From contig JAICRS010000190.1 of the NCBI GenBank assembly GCA_025966335.1, positions 1 through 5,872 on the forward strand: 5,872 nucleotides of DNA, given 5' to 3'. This DNA comes from Nocardioidaceae bacterium (GTDB taxonomy: Bacteria > Actinomycetota > Actinomycetes > Propionibacteriales > Nocardioidaceae). Positions 1 to 5,227 of this stretch are shown here, in pieces (the first letter of the stretch is position 1; the number at the start of each line of letters is the position of its first letter). The position numbers were made by a program, and so were the translations under genes. Below the pieces are notes generated by a model. The model was given only the letters and a program-made list of their open reading frames with translations, searched no databases and was not told where the DNA came from.

Positions 1-476
1 AGCTCGCCGATCGAGGAGTCACCGTCGGAGATGCCGGCGGTCTGAGCGATCTGCTCCTTGGTCTCGACCTCCTTGTCCATGCCGAGCAGCTGCTCGGAGA
101 CGGCCTCGACCGCACGCTCGATGCCGCGCTTCAGCGCCATCGGGTTGGCCCCGGCGGCGACGTTGCGCAGACCCTCGCGGACCATGGCCTGGGCCAGAAC
201 CGTTGCGGTGGTCGTGCCGTCACCGGCGACGTCGTCGGTCTTCTTGGCAACTTCCTTGACGAGCTCGGCGCCGATCTTCTCGTACGGCTCCTCGAGCTCG
301 ATCTCCTTGGCGATGGACACGCCATCGTTGGTGATCGTGGGTGCGCCCCACTTCTTCTCGAGGACGACGTTGCGACCCTTGGGGCCGAGCGTCACCTTGA
401 CGGCGTCCGCGAGCGTGTTCATGCCACGCTCGAGGCCGCGCCGGGCTTCCTCGTTGAAAGCAATAAGCTTCGACAT
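1..476 (-). CDS. groEL: 60-kDa chaperonin GroEL, N-terminal part (partial)
   Basis: Chaperonin subunit that forms the double-ring cage for ATP-driven folding of cytosolic proteins. The first 158 residues are visible, of about 540 usual, and the gene continues past the left edge. Landmarks of the equatorial ATPase domain are present: TLGPKGR at residues 29-35 (nucleotide phosphate loop), NDGVSIAKEIEL at 50-61, and DDVAGDGTTTAT at 81-92, with Asp86 matching the catalytic Asp87 of E. coli GroEL. The ATG at 476 gives the usual N-terminus (MSKLIAFNEEARRGLERG). AGGAG (complement of 479-483) lies only 2 nt from the ATG, and GAGGAA (488-493) lies 11 nt away, so neither ribosome site is ideally spaced. 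No groES precedes it; a stand-alone groEL is typical of the actinobacterial groEL2/hsp65 copy. A leader of about 150 nt (477-626) separates it from two CIRCE operators, so heat-shock control by HrcA is expected. Family identity is certain; the paralogue number is inferred from context. Confidence 0.97.
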   Translation of the reverse strand, partial: MSKLIAFNEEARRGLERGMNTLADAVKVTLGPKGRNVVLEKKWGAPTITNDGVSIAKEIELEEPYEKIGAELVKEVAKKTDDVAGDGTTTATVLAQAMVREGLRNVAAGANPMALKRGIERAVEAVSEQLLGMDKEVETKEQIAQTAGISDGDSSIGE

Positions 477-601
477 AACTCCTGCGATTCCTCACGGAGA
501 GTTGTGGATGGACCCGAGTCGATGCCCGCGACGGACGGCCCCTGCTGACCCGGCAGACCCTTCCCGCCGGCGCTCGGAACCTCATCTCCTCGGTCCTTGA
601 A

Positions 602-628
602 CTGTCACTCTCCTAGGGAGAGTGCTAA
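602..628 (-). promoter_or_regulatory. CIRCE operator 1 (HrcA site), proximal
   Basis: Read on the plus strand, the right arm GAGTGCTAA (620-628) is a perfect CIRCE half-site. The left arm at 602-610 (CTGTCACTC) matches the consensus TTAGCACTC at 6 of 9 positions, with the canonical 9-nt spacer (611-619). It lies just downstream of the predicted groEL transcription start near 626. HrcA bound here would block early elongation or initiation. CIRCE/HrcA control of groEL is established in actinobacteria. Confidence 0.85.
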
Positions 629-632
629 CCAA

Positions 633-661
633 TTTTTAGCACTCGGCAGGGGCGAGTGCAA
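633..661 (-). promoter_or_regulatory. Predicted groEL vegetative promoter
   Basis: On the minus strand TTGCAC (-35, complement of 656-661) is followed after exactly 17 nt by TAAAAA (-10, complement of 633-638). This predicts a start near 626 and a 150-nt leader. The -35 is a partial match (TTG kept) and the -10 matches TATAAT at 4 of 6. The overlap with both CIRCE operators supports the placement. The start site itself is inferred. Confidence 0.55.
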
Positions 662-662
662 G
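636..662 (-). promoter_or_regulatory. CIRCE operator 2 (HrcA site), distal
   Basis: The left arm TTAGCACTC (636-644) is perfect. After a 9-nt spacer, the right arm GAGTGCAAG (654-662) matches GAGTGCTAA at 7 of 9. The operator covers most of the predicted groEL promoter, overlapping both its -35 and -10 hexamers. Its centre is 34 bp from that of the first CIRCE, about three helical turns, so both sites present the same DNA face. Confidence 0.82.
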
Positions 663-700
663 ACGGGAGGCCGGGATGTGGGCGGTCCTGCGCCGGCTCC

Positions 701-722
701 CCGTCTAGACCTGTCGAGACGG
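701..722. repeat. 22-bp near-perfect palindrome, operator-like
   Basis: CCGTCTAGAC (701-710) and GTCGAGACGG (713-722) are inverted copies matching at 9 of 10 positions across a 2-bp centre. The size and symmetry suit a dimeric helix-turn-helix repressor. It sits 13 bp upstream of the -35 of the rightward promoter at 736-764 and about 40 bp upstream of the groEL -35. Which promoter it serves, if either, cannot be told. It could be chance in GC-rich DNA, though no other palindrome this good was noticed nearby. Confidence 0.45.
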
Positions 723-735
723 CCCATCCGAACCA

Positions 736-764
736 TTGACCGTGCCAGACCCGCGACCTAGTCT
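736..764 (+). promoter_or_regulatory. Vegetative-type promoter, rightward
   Basis: TTGACC (736-741) matches TTGACA at 5 of 6. After exactly 17 nt it is followed by TAGTCT (759-764), which fits the actinobacterial TAnnnT -10. The predicted start is near 771. This is the best-formed -35/-10 pair in the window, yet no convincing gene starts at +1. It therefore drives either a small RNA or a 118-nt leader of the 69-aa gene at 889. Confidence 0.6.
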
Positions 765-770
765 GAGTGA

Positions 771-835
771 ACCTCGTGGGTGCGACGGGGTTTCGGCCGG
801 AGATGCGGAAACGCTCTCCGGCCACTTACTTTCTC
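771..835 (+). ncRNA. Candidate small RNA or leader with GNRA-loop hairpin
   Basis: Starting at the predicted +1 (771), the RNA would end in a strong hairpin. GGCCGGAGA (795-803) pairs perfectly with TCTCCGGCC (815-823). A single bulged T (804) is followed by a further GCG/CGC stem closed by a GAAA tetraloop (808-811), giving 12 base pairs in all. The sequence after it, 824-835, is T-rich for this genome (7 T in 826-834), as at a weak intrinsic terminator. No known RNA family was recognised. Alternatives: a terminator inside the leader of the next gene, or a short ORF (GTG 776, stop 890-892) that overlaps the next start codon as ATGA. Confidence 0.4.
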
Positions 836-876
836 GGGGCGGCCGACCCGTCGTGGCGCCGCCCGGCACCCTCGCG

Positions 877-882
877 TAGTTT
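877..882 (+). promoter_or_regulatory. -10 hexamer for leaderless transcript of the 69-aa gene
   Basis: TAGTTT fits TAnnnT and ends 6 nt before the ATG at 889. Transcription would begin at or next to the start codon. There is no Shine-Dalgarno sequence in the gap (GGCCGG), and no clear -35 element. Confidence 0.5.
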
Positions 883-888
883 GGCCGG

Positions 889-1098
889 ATGACCGACCAG
901 GCGCCCGATGACAGGCAGGAGTGGCCGACGCACTGCCCGGTGTGCGGCACCGAGCTGAGCTCCGCCGTCATCGACTTCGACAAGACCAACGCGAACCACC
1001 CCGAGCTGCGGCCCGGTGAGATGGCCGCGGTCGACTACTGCCCGAACGCGGACTGCCCGGCCAAGCAGGTCGACGTGCAGGACACCGGCACGGTCTAG
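889..1098 (+). CDS. Small four-cysteine, zinc-ribbon-like protein
   Basis: A 69-residue soluble protein of unknown function. Four cysteines are arranged as CPVC (16 and 19) and CPNADC (51 and 56), spaced Cys-x2-Cys-x31-Cys-x4-Cys. This suggests one structural zinc site bringing the two ends of the chain together. The second knuckle has four residues between the cysteines rather than two, so it is not a canonical ribbon. The middle (residues 27-50) is acidic and polar. There is no signal peptide or membrane segment. The start at 889 has a -10-like TAGTTT 6 nt upstream and no ribosome site, so a leaderless mRNA is likely. It resembles small hypothetical proteins seen in actinomycetes. Its stop codon overlaps the stop of a possible gene remnant on the other strand (1095-1097). 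Confidence 0.8.
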   Translation: MTDQAPDDRQEWPTHCPVCGTELSSAVIDFDKTNANHPELRPGEMAAVDYCPNADCPAKQVDVQDTGTV

Positions 1099-1210
1099 GA
1101 CCCCTGCAGGTCGACGACCGCGGTGCTGAAGGTGGCGATCCGTGCAACAGGTCGCCGCCGGGCTCGCCATCGGGCCAGTCGGCGCAGGTCACCAGCAGCA
1201 CGCCGGTCAC
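1095..1210 (-). pseudogene. Possible remnant: head and tail of a deleted gene
   Basis: A GTG at 1210, 10 nt after the stop of the upstream minus-strand gene, opens a protein-like stretch (VTGVLLVTCADWPDGEPGG, then DLL). This resembles the start of actinobacterial ATP-grasp proteins: a hydrophobic strand, TCA, then an acidic turn. After about 23 residues, near 1142, sensible coding appears to move to another frame, which reads ARIATFSTAVVDLQGS and stops at TAG (1097-1095). A large internal deletion joining the two ends out of frame would explain this. The ATP-grasp assignment is by impression only, and the tail was not recognised. The whole stretch could be ordinary spacer. Confidence 0.25.
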
Positions 1211-1220
1211 GACCGGGATT

Positions 1221-1899
1221 TCACCCGCGCCGGTGCCGCTCGATGAACTCGTCGACCTGGAGGTGGGCGTCCTCCTTGATCAGGTAGTAGTCCCGGTCGT
1301 CGAGGGCGAAAACCTCGCCGTCGAGGAACGCCTCCTCGCGGGCGAGCCGGAGCCGCTCCTCGTAGTGGGTGTACCGGTGCCGGATGCAGGCGCGCGCCGC
1401 CAGCTCCGCCCGCTCCTCGAGGGTCAGCGTCCTGGTCCGGCCGACCCGGCCGCTGCCCACCTCGGCAGCACGCCTGGCTGCGTCCGCGGCGATCCTCCGC
1501 GAGCGCGCGATGGCGCGGAGCGAAGGCCAGGAAGCCCGTGACCGCGGCATGGAGCTGCTCGGCGTACGCCTCCTCGACCCGCGCCCGGTAGGCGGCCCCG
1601 GACTCGCGTGCCCGCGCACGACGCTCGACCGTCGCGGCGGCGGCCTCGCGTGCGACGGCGATCGTGTCGGCCGGTGCCCACAACCCGAGCAGCCTGCGGT
1701 GCGGCCGGTTCCGGCCCCGCGGCCGGTACACCACCCAGAACGCGCCACCGGCCTTCACCCGCCGGGTCAGGAACGCGTCGCCCGAGGGCAGGAACTCCCA
1801 CCCGTCGGGAGCCGCGAGCTCGCCGTGCTCGGGGTTCCACAACCCCTGACCGTTGTCGTAGACGTCGAGGTTCAGCTCGTCGGGACGTGCCTCGGTCAC
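1221..1899 (-). pseudogene. DUF2293-like protein gene with a frameshift
   Basis: Two reading frames together give one protein of about 225 residues. The first runs from GTG 1899 (VTEARPDELNLDVYDNG) through a region containing WVVYRPRGRNRPHRRLLGLW and an Ala/Arg/Glu-rich helix to FLAFAPRHRALAE. At about 1494-1497 the coding sense jumps forward one nucleotide and continues as IAADAARRAAEVGSGRVGRT, then TLTLEERAELAARACIRHRY and onward to VDEFIERHRRG, stopping at 1221. Removing one G, or restoring a two-base loss at GAG-GATC, reunites them (…AE-IAADAA… or …AERIAADAA…). The IRHRYTHYEERL segment plus a C-terminal VDEFIERHR resembles DUF2293, whose function is unknown. The GTG start has TAGCGT 7 nt upstream, suggesting a leaderless mRNA. 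A sequencing error would produce the same picture. Confidence 0.7.
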
Positions 1900-1906
1900 G
1901 GACGAA

Positions 1907-1912
1907 ACGCTA
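1907..1912 (-). promoter_or_regulatory. -10 hexamer for leaderless minus-strand gene
   Basis: On the minus strand TAGCGT lies 7 nt before the GTG at 1899, fitting TAnnnT and a start at the first base of the codon. It shares the 53-bp divergent gap with the promoter of the oxygenase gene; the two -10 boxes are only 27 bp apart. Confidence 0.45.
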
Positions 1913-1939
1913 GCGCGCGGGTGTGGGGCACGACCGGCG

Positions 1940-1945
1940 TACGGT
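1940..1945 (+). promoter_or_regulatory. -10 hexamer for leaderless oxygenase gene
   Basis: TACGGT lies 7 nt before the GTG at 1953, and no ribosome site follows it. Its position argues that 1953, rather than the in-frame GTGs at 1923 and 1944, is the true start. Confidence 0.45.
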
Positions 1946-1952
1946 GTCACCT

Positions 1953-2903
1953 GTGCGCACCTGGCTGACCGACACCTTCGACCTCTCCGTGCCGGTGGTC
2001 GGCGCCCCGATGGCCGGCCCGGGAGAGGGCGCGCTCGCGGCGGCCGTCTCAGCCGGCGGCGGGCTGGGCATGGTCGGCGTGAACGCCACCCGCAGCCCGG
2101 ACTGGATCGCCGAGCAGGCCGCGGTGGCCGGCGCCGGCGGACACCGGTTCGGGATCGGCCTGATGGCCTGGGCCCTGGACAACCGCCCGGAACAGCTCGC
2201 CGCCGTGATCGACGCCCGCCCGTCGTTGGTCTCGGTCAGCTTCGGGTCGTTCGAGCCGTACGTCGCCCGGCTGAGGGACGCCGGGATCCCGGTGACCACG
2301 CAGGCGGGCAACCTCGACGACGCGCTCCGGGCGGAACGGGCCGGCGTCGACGTCGTCGTGGCCCGCGGCGGCGAGGGCGGTGGTCACGGCCGCAACGAGA
2401 TCGGCACGCTGCCGCTGCTGCAGACCGTGCTGGAACGGGTCGAGGTGCCGGTGCTCGCCGCCGGCGGGATCGCCGGCCCGCGCGGGTTGGCCGCCGTGCT
2501 CGCCGCGGGAGCGGCCGGCGCCTGGGTCGGCACCGCGTTCCTCGGCTGCCGCGAGGCCGGGAACTCGCCCGCCGCGCGAGGTGAGCTGTTCCGCGCCGGC
2601 GACACCGGGACGGCGTACGGCGCGGTCTTCGATGTGGCGCAACGGCTCTCGTGGCCGCAGGAGTACGGCGGGCGTGGTCTGCGCAACGCCTTCTTCGACA
2701 CCTGGGCGGACCGGCTCGACGAGCTGGCGAACGACGATGCCGCCGCGCGGGAGCTCCGGGAAGCGCGCGAGGCCGAGGACTTCGACACCGCTTACGTCTA
2801 CGCCGGGCAGGGCGTCGGCCTGCTGACCGAGGAGCGCGCCGCGGCCGAGGTCCTCGCCGACTTCGCGCGCGCCGAGGAGCTGCTCCGGCGCGTGACCGGA
2901 TAG
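1953..2903 (+). CDS. Nitronate monooxygenase-family FMN protein
   Basis: A 316-residue TIM-barrel flavoenzyme of the nitronate monooxygenase (2-nitropropane dioxygenase) family. Family members use FMN and O2 to oxidise alkyl nitronates such as propionate 3-nitronate; the real substrate here is unknown. Visible landmarks: VPVVGAPMAGP (13-23), GGGLGMVG (35-42), Gln117 in VTTQAGNLDDA, ARGGEGGGHG (137-146) with the expected catalytic His145, VLAAGGIAG (167-175) binding the FMN phosphate, and GAWVGTAFL (189-197). Length is normal and the protein is complete. GTG 1953 gives the family-typical N-terminus (MRTWLTDTFDLSVPVVGAP) and follows TACGGT by 7 nt, so a leaderless start is preferred over upstream GTGs. 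It diverges from the frameshifted DUF2293-like gene. A related flavoenzyme of the same fold, such as an enoyl-ACP reductase type, cannot be excluded. Confidence 0.9.
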   Translation: MRTWLTDTFDLSVPVVGAPMAGPGEGALAAAVSAGGGLGMVGVNATRSPDWIAEQAAVAGAGGHRFGIGLMAWALDNRPEQLAAVIDARPSLVSVSFGSFEPYVARLRDAGIPVTTQAGNLDDALRAERAGVDVVVARGGEGGGHGRNEIGTLPLLQTVLERVEVPVLAAGGIAGPRGLAAVLAAGAAGAWVGTAFLGCREAGNSPAARGELFRAGDTGTAYGAVFDVAQRLSWPQEYGGRGLRNAFFDTWADRLDELANDDAAARELREAREAEDFDTAYVYAGQGVGLLTEERAAAEVLADFARAEELLRRVTG

Positions 2904-2985
2904 CGCGATTCCGCCCAAATGGGCTATTCCGGCGCGTCGCGGCGGGCCCCACACTGAGCACCTGACAGGGGGAAGGTGACCGGCG

Positions 2986-3483
2986 ATGCGGATGCTGGTG
3001 GGTGTGGTTGCGGTAGTAGGCGCGCTGGCGACCGGTGGTGTCCCGGCCCTCGCCTTCACGATGGGCCACGCCGAGCAGGGCGTGCAGACCGCCGGCCAGG
3101 CCGCGGTTGCTCAGGGTCCCGACAAGCCCGCGGACAAGAACGCCGACGGGAAGCCGGGGTACGGTCCGCCCGCGCACGCGAGCTCGCGGCACAACGGCGA
3201 CAAGCCGGCGAAGCCGGACCGGGCCGATGAGAAGGGTGATCGCGGCGAGGCCGGCGAGCGCGGGAAGGCCGGCGAGGCCGGTGCGCACGGCAAGGAGATG
3301 TCCGCGCTGGGCCGGGCCCATGCGACGGCGATGCGCGACTGGGCCGCCTGTGTCAGCGAGCAGCCCGGCAACCAGGCCGAGAGCTTCGACCCGGAGGCGG
3401 CCTGCGGCGCGAAGCCCACGCCGCCGGGTCACCTGAAGCACCTGGCCAAGCACGCCGACAAGCTCACCGGCAAGCAGCGCTAG
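2986..3483 (+). CDS. Small secreted protein with collagen-like Gly-X-Y stretch
   Basis: A 165-residue protein with a clear Sec signal: MRM followed by a hydrophobic run (LVGVVAVVGALATGGVPALA) and a likely cut after Ala23. The mature chain has three parts. Residues 24-83 are a polar, Lys/Asp/Pro-rich linker. Residues 84-104 are seven consecutive Gly-X-Y triplets (GDR GEA GER GKA GEA GAH GKE). The C-terminal segment, 105-165, holds two cysteines (122, 140) in WAACV and FDPEAACG, then KPTPPGH. The two cysteines could form a disulfide once exported. Function unknown; the C-terminal WAxCV…FDPxxACGxKP pattern resembles uncharacterised actinobacterial secreted proteins. ATG 2986 is chosen because GGGGGAAGG (2968-2976) lies about 9 nt upstream; ATG 2992 is an alternative. 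The 82-nt gap before it contains only a weak GCCC-AAAT-GGGC dyad (2913-2924). Confidence 0.8.
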   Translation: MRMLVGVVAVVGALATGGVPALAFTMGHAEQGVQTAGQAAVAQGPDKPADKNADGKPGYGPPAHASSRHNGDKPAKPDRADEKGDRGEAGERGKAGEAGAHGKEMSALGRAHATAMRDWAACVSEQPGNQAESFDPEAACGAKPTPPGHLKHLAKHADKLTGKQR

Positions 3484-3503
3484 CTCTCCTGGCTGGGGCG
3501 TCG

Positions 3504-3533
3504 GTCCAAGGAGCACACATGTGCCGCTTGGAC
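3504..3533. terminator. Hairpin between convergent genes, likely terminator
   Basis: GTCCAAG (3504-3510) and CTTGGAC (3527-3533) are perfect inverted copies. Inside them GCAC (3513-3516) and GTGC (3521-3524) form a second stem after an internal mismatch. It starts 20 nt after the stop of the secreted-protein gene and faces the end of the convergent metO gene. Only a short T run follows (ACGTTTC), as is usual for actinobacterial terminators. A second small dyad, GTGCC-N5-GGCAC, lies at 3553-3567. Nothing else was recognised in the 152-bp gap 3484-3635. Confidence 0.55.
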
Positions 3534-3635
3534 ACGTTTCGCGCGAGAATCCGTGCCACACCGGCACACAAGTGCGATTGCGTCCGCCCCGGCCCTCGAC
3601 GGCGGCCGCGTGCGACGTACGACCGCCCTGCCGAC

Positions 3636-3917
3636 CTACCCGCCGGCGACCGCCGGGATCACCGAGATCTGCGCGCCCTCGGGCGTGGGCGTCTGCAGGG
3701 CGTCGAGGAACCGTACGTCGTCGTTGCCGACGTAGACGTTGACGAACCGGCGGATCGCGCCCTGGTCGTCGAGGATCCTGCCCTTGATCCCCGGGTAGGA
3801 GGAGTCGAGGTCGTCGATGACCTGCGCCAGCGTGTCACCGGACGCGGCGACCTCGGACTCACCGCCGGTGTAGGTGCGGAGGATCGTGGGAATGCGGACT
3901 TTGACGGCGTCGCTCAT
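3636..3917 (-). CDS. metO: Sulfur carrier protein, CysO/MetO type
   Basis: A 93-residue ubiquitin-fold sulfur carrier of the MoaD/ThiS family. Its C-terminal Gly92-Gly93 would be adenylated and turned into a thiocarboxylate that donates sulfur. It closely follows Mycobacterium CysO as remembered: VRIPTILRTYTGGESEVAASGDTL at 8-30, RRFVNVYVGNDDVRF at 56-70, and IPAVAGG at the end. It begins 20 nt after the stop of the threonine-synthase-like gene on the same strand, so both are co-transcribed under the SAM riboswitch. In mycobacteria CysO works with CysM in cysteine synthesis and is next to mec and cysM. Here the partner is a PLP enzyme acting on phosphohomoserine derivatives, which points to the MetO role in homocysteine formation. 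The ribosome site is weak (GAGAGA). Family membership is certain; the choice of MetO over CysO comes from context. Confidence 0.9.
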   Translation of the reverse strand: MSDAVKVRIPTILRTYTGGESEVAASGDTLAQVIDDLDSSYPGIKGRILDDQGAIRRFVNVYVGNDDVRFLDALQTPTPEGAQISVIPAVAGG

Positions 3918-3937
3918 GTCGGATCTCTCGCTCTCGG

Positions 3938-5215
3938 TCAGACCAGGCCGGTGTCGGTGAAGGCGGAGTAGCTCGGCTCGATCGTAGCCGCGGGACCGAC
4001 CCGGTCCGCAATGGCGTCGAGCGTCTTCAGTCCGTCGCCGGTGTTGAACACGACGGTCTCCTGGTCCGGGTCGAGCTGGCCGGTCTCCACCAGCTTCTTG
4101 AGCACCGCCACGGTGACCCCGCCGGCGGTCTCGGCGAACACGCCCTCGGTCCGGGCGAGCAGCTGGATGCCGTCACGGACCTCCTCGTCGGTGACGTCCT
4201 CGACCGCGCCGCCGGTGCGCCGGGTGACGTCGAGGACGTAGGGCCCGTCCGCCGGGTTGCCGATCGCGAGCGACTTGGCGATGGTGTCCGGCCGGACCGG
4301 GCGTACGACGTCGTGGCCGCTCTTGAACGCCGCCGACACCGGCGAGCAGCCCTCGGCCTGGGCGCCGAAGATCTTGTAGGGCGTGTCCTCGACGAGCCCG
4401 AGAGCGACGAGCTCGCGGAACCCCTTGTCCACCTTGGTCAGCTGCGATCCGGACGCGACGGGGATCACGACCTGCTGCGGCAGCCGCCAGCCGAGCTGCT
4501 CGGCGACCTCGAAGCCCAGCGTCTTCGAGCCCTCGGCGTAGTAGGGGCGGACGTTGACGTTCACGAACGCCCAGCCGTCCTCCTCGCCGGCGATCTCCGA
4601 GGCCAGCCGGTTCACGTCGTCGTAGTTGCCCTTCACGGCGATCAGCGTGCCGCCGTACACCGCCGTGGTCAGCACCTTCGGCCGCTCGAGGTCGTGCGGG
4701 ATGAACACCACGGTCTTCATCCCGGCCCGCGCTCCGGCGGCGGCGACCGCGTTCGCCAGGTTGCCGGTGGACGGACAGGCGAACACCTTCATCCCCAGCT
4801 CGCGGGCCGCGGACAGGGCGTTGGCGACGACCCGGTCCTTGAAGGAGTGGGTGGGGTTGCCGGAGTCGTCCTTGACCCAGAGGTTCCTGATGCCGAGCTC
4901 GCGACCGAGGTTGTGGGCCTTGATCAGCCGGGTGAAGCCGGGCTCCATGTTCGGGCTTTCGGCGATGTCGGCGGGGACCGGGAGCAGCGGCTGGTAGCGC
5001 CAGATGTTCTTGGGGCCGGCCTCGATCTGCTCGCGGGTCAGCGCGGGGAAGTCGTACTCGATCTCGAGCGGCCCGAAACACTCCGCACAGGCGTAGTGGG
5101 GGCCGAGCTCGCGCTTGGTGCCGCACTCGCGGCAGACCAGGTTGGTGGCGTTCCCGAAGGCGCCGTCGCGGAGCGTGGTGGGCGTGGCCGGGATGTCGAT
5201 GACTGACGTGCTCAA
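3938..5215 (-). CDS. metM: Threonine synthase homologue, likely homocysteine synthase MetM
   Basis: A 425-residue PLP-dependent enzyme of the threonine-synthase family (fold type II), complete. An N-terminal zinc ribbon has Cys28, Cys31, Cys43 and Cys46. The PLP lysine is Lys126 in NPTHSFKDRVV, the cofactor phosphate loop is STGNLANA (149-156), and VASGSQLTK is at 253-261. Annotation by homology alone would be threonine synthase (O-phosphohomoserine to threonine). A SAM riboswitch upstream and a co-transcribed sulfur carrier downstream instead fit MetM, reported in Streptomyces, which converts O-phosphohomoserine to homocysteine using the carrier thiocarboxylate. The start is TTG 5215: AAGGAGG (complement of 5221-5227) sits 5 nt upstream, and the riboswitch ends just before that. 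The sequence cannot prove substrate choice. Confidence is very high for the family and about 0.75 for the MetM function. Confidence 0.93.
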   Translation of the reverse strand: MSTSVIDIPATPTTLRDGAFGNATNLVCRECGTKRELGPHYACAECFGPLEIEYDFPALTREQIEAGPKNIWRYQPLLPVPADIAESPNMEPGFTRLIKAHNLGRELGIRNLWVKDDSGNPTHSFKDRVVANALSAARELGMKVFACPSTGNLANAVAAAGARAGMKTVVFIPHDLERPKVLTTAVYGGTLIAVKGNYDDVNRLASEIAGEEDGWAFVNVNVRPYYAEGSKTLGFEVAEQLGWRLPQQVVIPVASGSQLTKVDKGFRELVALGLVEDTPYKIFGAQAEGCSPVSAAFKSGHDVVRPVRPDTIAKSLAIGNPADGPYVLDVTRRTGGAVEDVTDEEVRDGIQLLARTEGVFAETAGGVTVAVLKKLVETGQLDPDQETVVFNTGDGLKTLDAIADRVGPAATIEPSYSAFTDTGLV

Positions 5216-5227
5216 GGAGGCCTCCTT
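5214..5227 (-). promoter_or_regulatory. Ribosome site of metM inside a 14-bp palindrome
   Basis: AAGGAGG is an excellent Shine-Dalgarno sequence 5 nt from the TTG start and fixes that start. It is the left part of AAGGAGGCCTCCTT, a perfect palindrome. In RNA this can fold as AAGGA-GGCC-TCCTT, pairing the ribosome site with the bases up to the start codon. It abuts the 3' strand of riboswitch helix P1 with no gap, so the two helices could stack. This suggests control at translation initiation. Confidence 0.7.

Noticed and set aside
58..600. Long open frames opposite and across groEL (plus 58-600, minus 220-585)
   Set aside because: They are shadows of groEL codons in GC-rich DNA, with low-complexity Arg/Ser/Pro content. 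The real groEL frame explains the region.
1923..1952. Upstream GTG starts at 1923 and 1944 for the oxygenase
   Set aside because: They add residues not typical of the family and overlap the -10-like TACGGT. GTG 1953 gives the usual N-terminus.
2913..2924. GCCC-AAAT-GGGC dyad after the oxygenase gene
   Set aside because: Only 4 bp of stem and no T run, too weak to call a terminator or operator.
2049..3567. Very long minus-strand frames (336 and 443 codons) over the oxygenase and secreted-protein genes
   Set aside because: Arg/Pro/Ala-rich nonsense opposite two well-supported genes with clear motifs and signal peptide.
3519..3971. 150-codon plus-strand frame through 3519-3971
   Set aside because: It is largely the antisense of metO, has no ribosome site, and begins inside the hairpin region.
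4313..5206. 297-codon plus-strand frame opposite metM
   Set aside because: Antisense shadow. The metM frame carries all catalytic motifs and a strong ribosome site.
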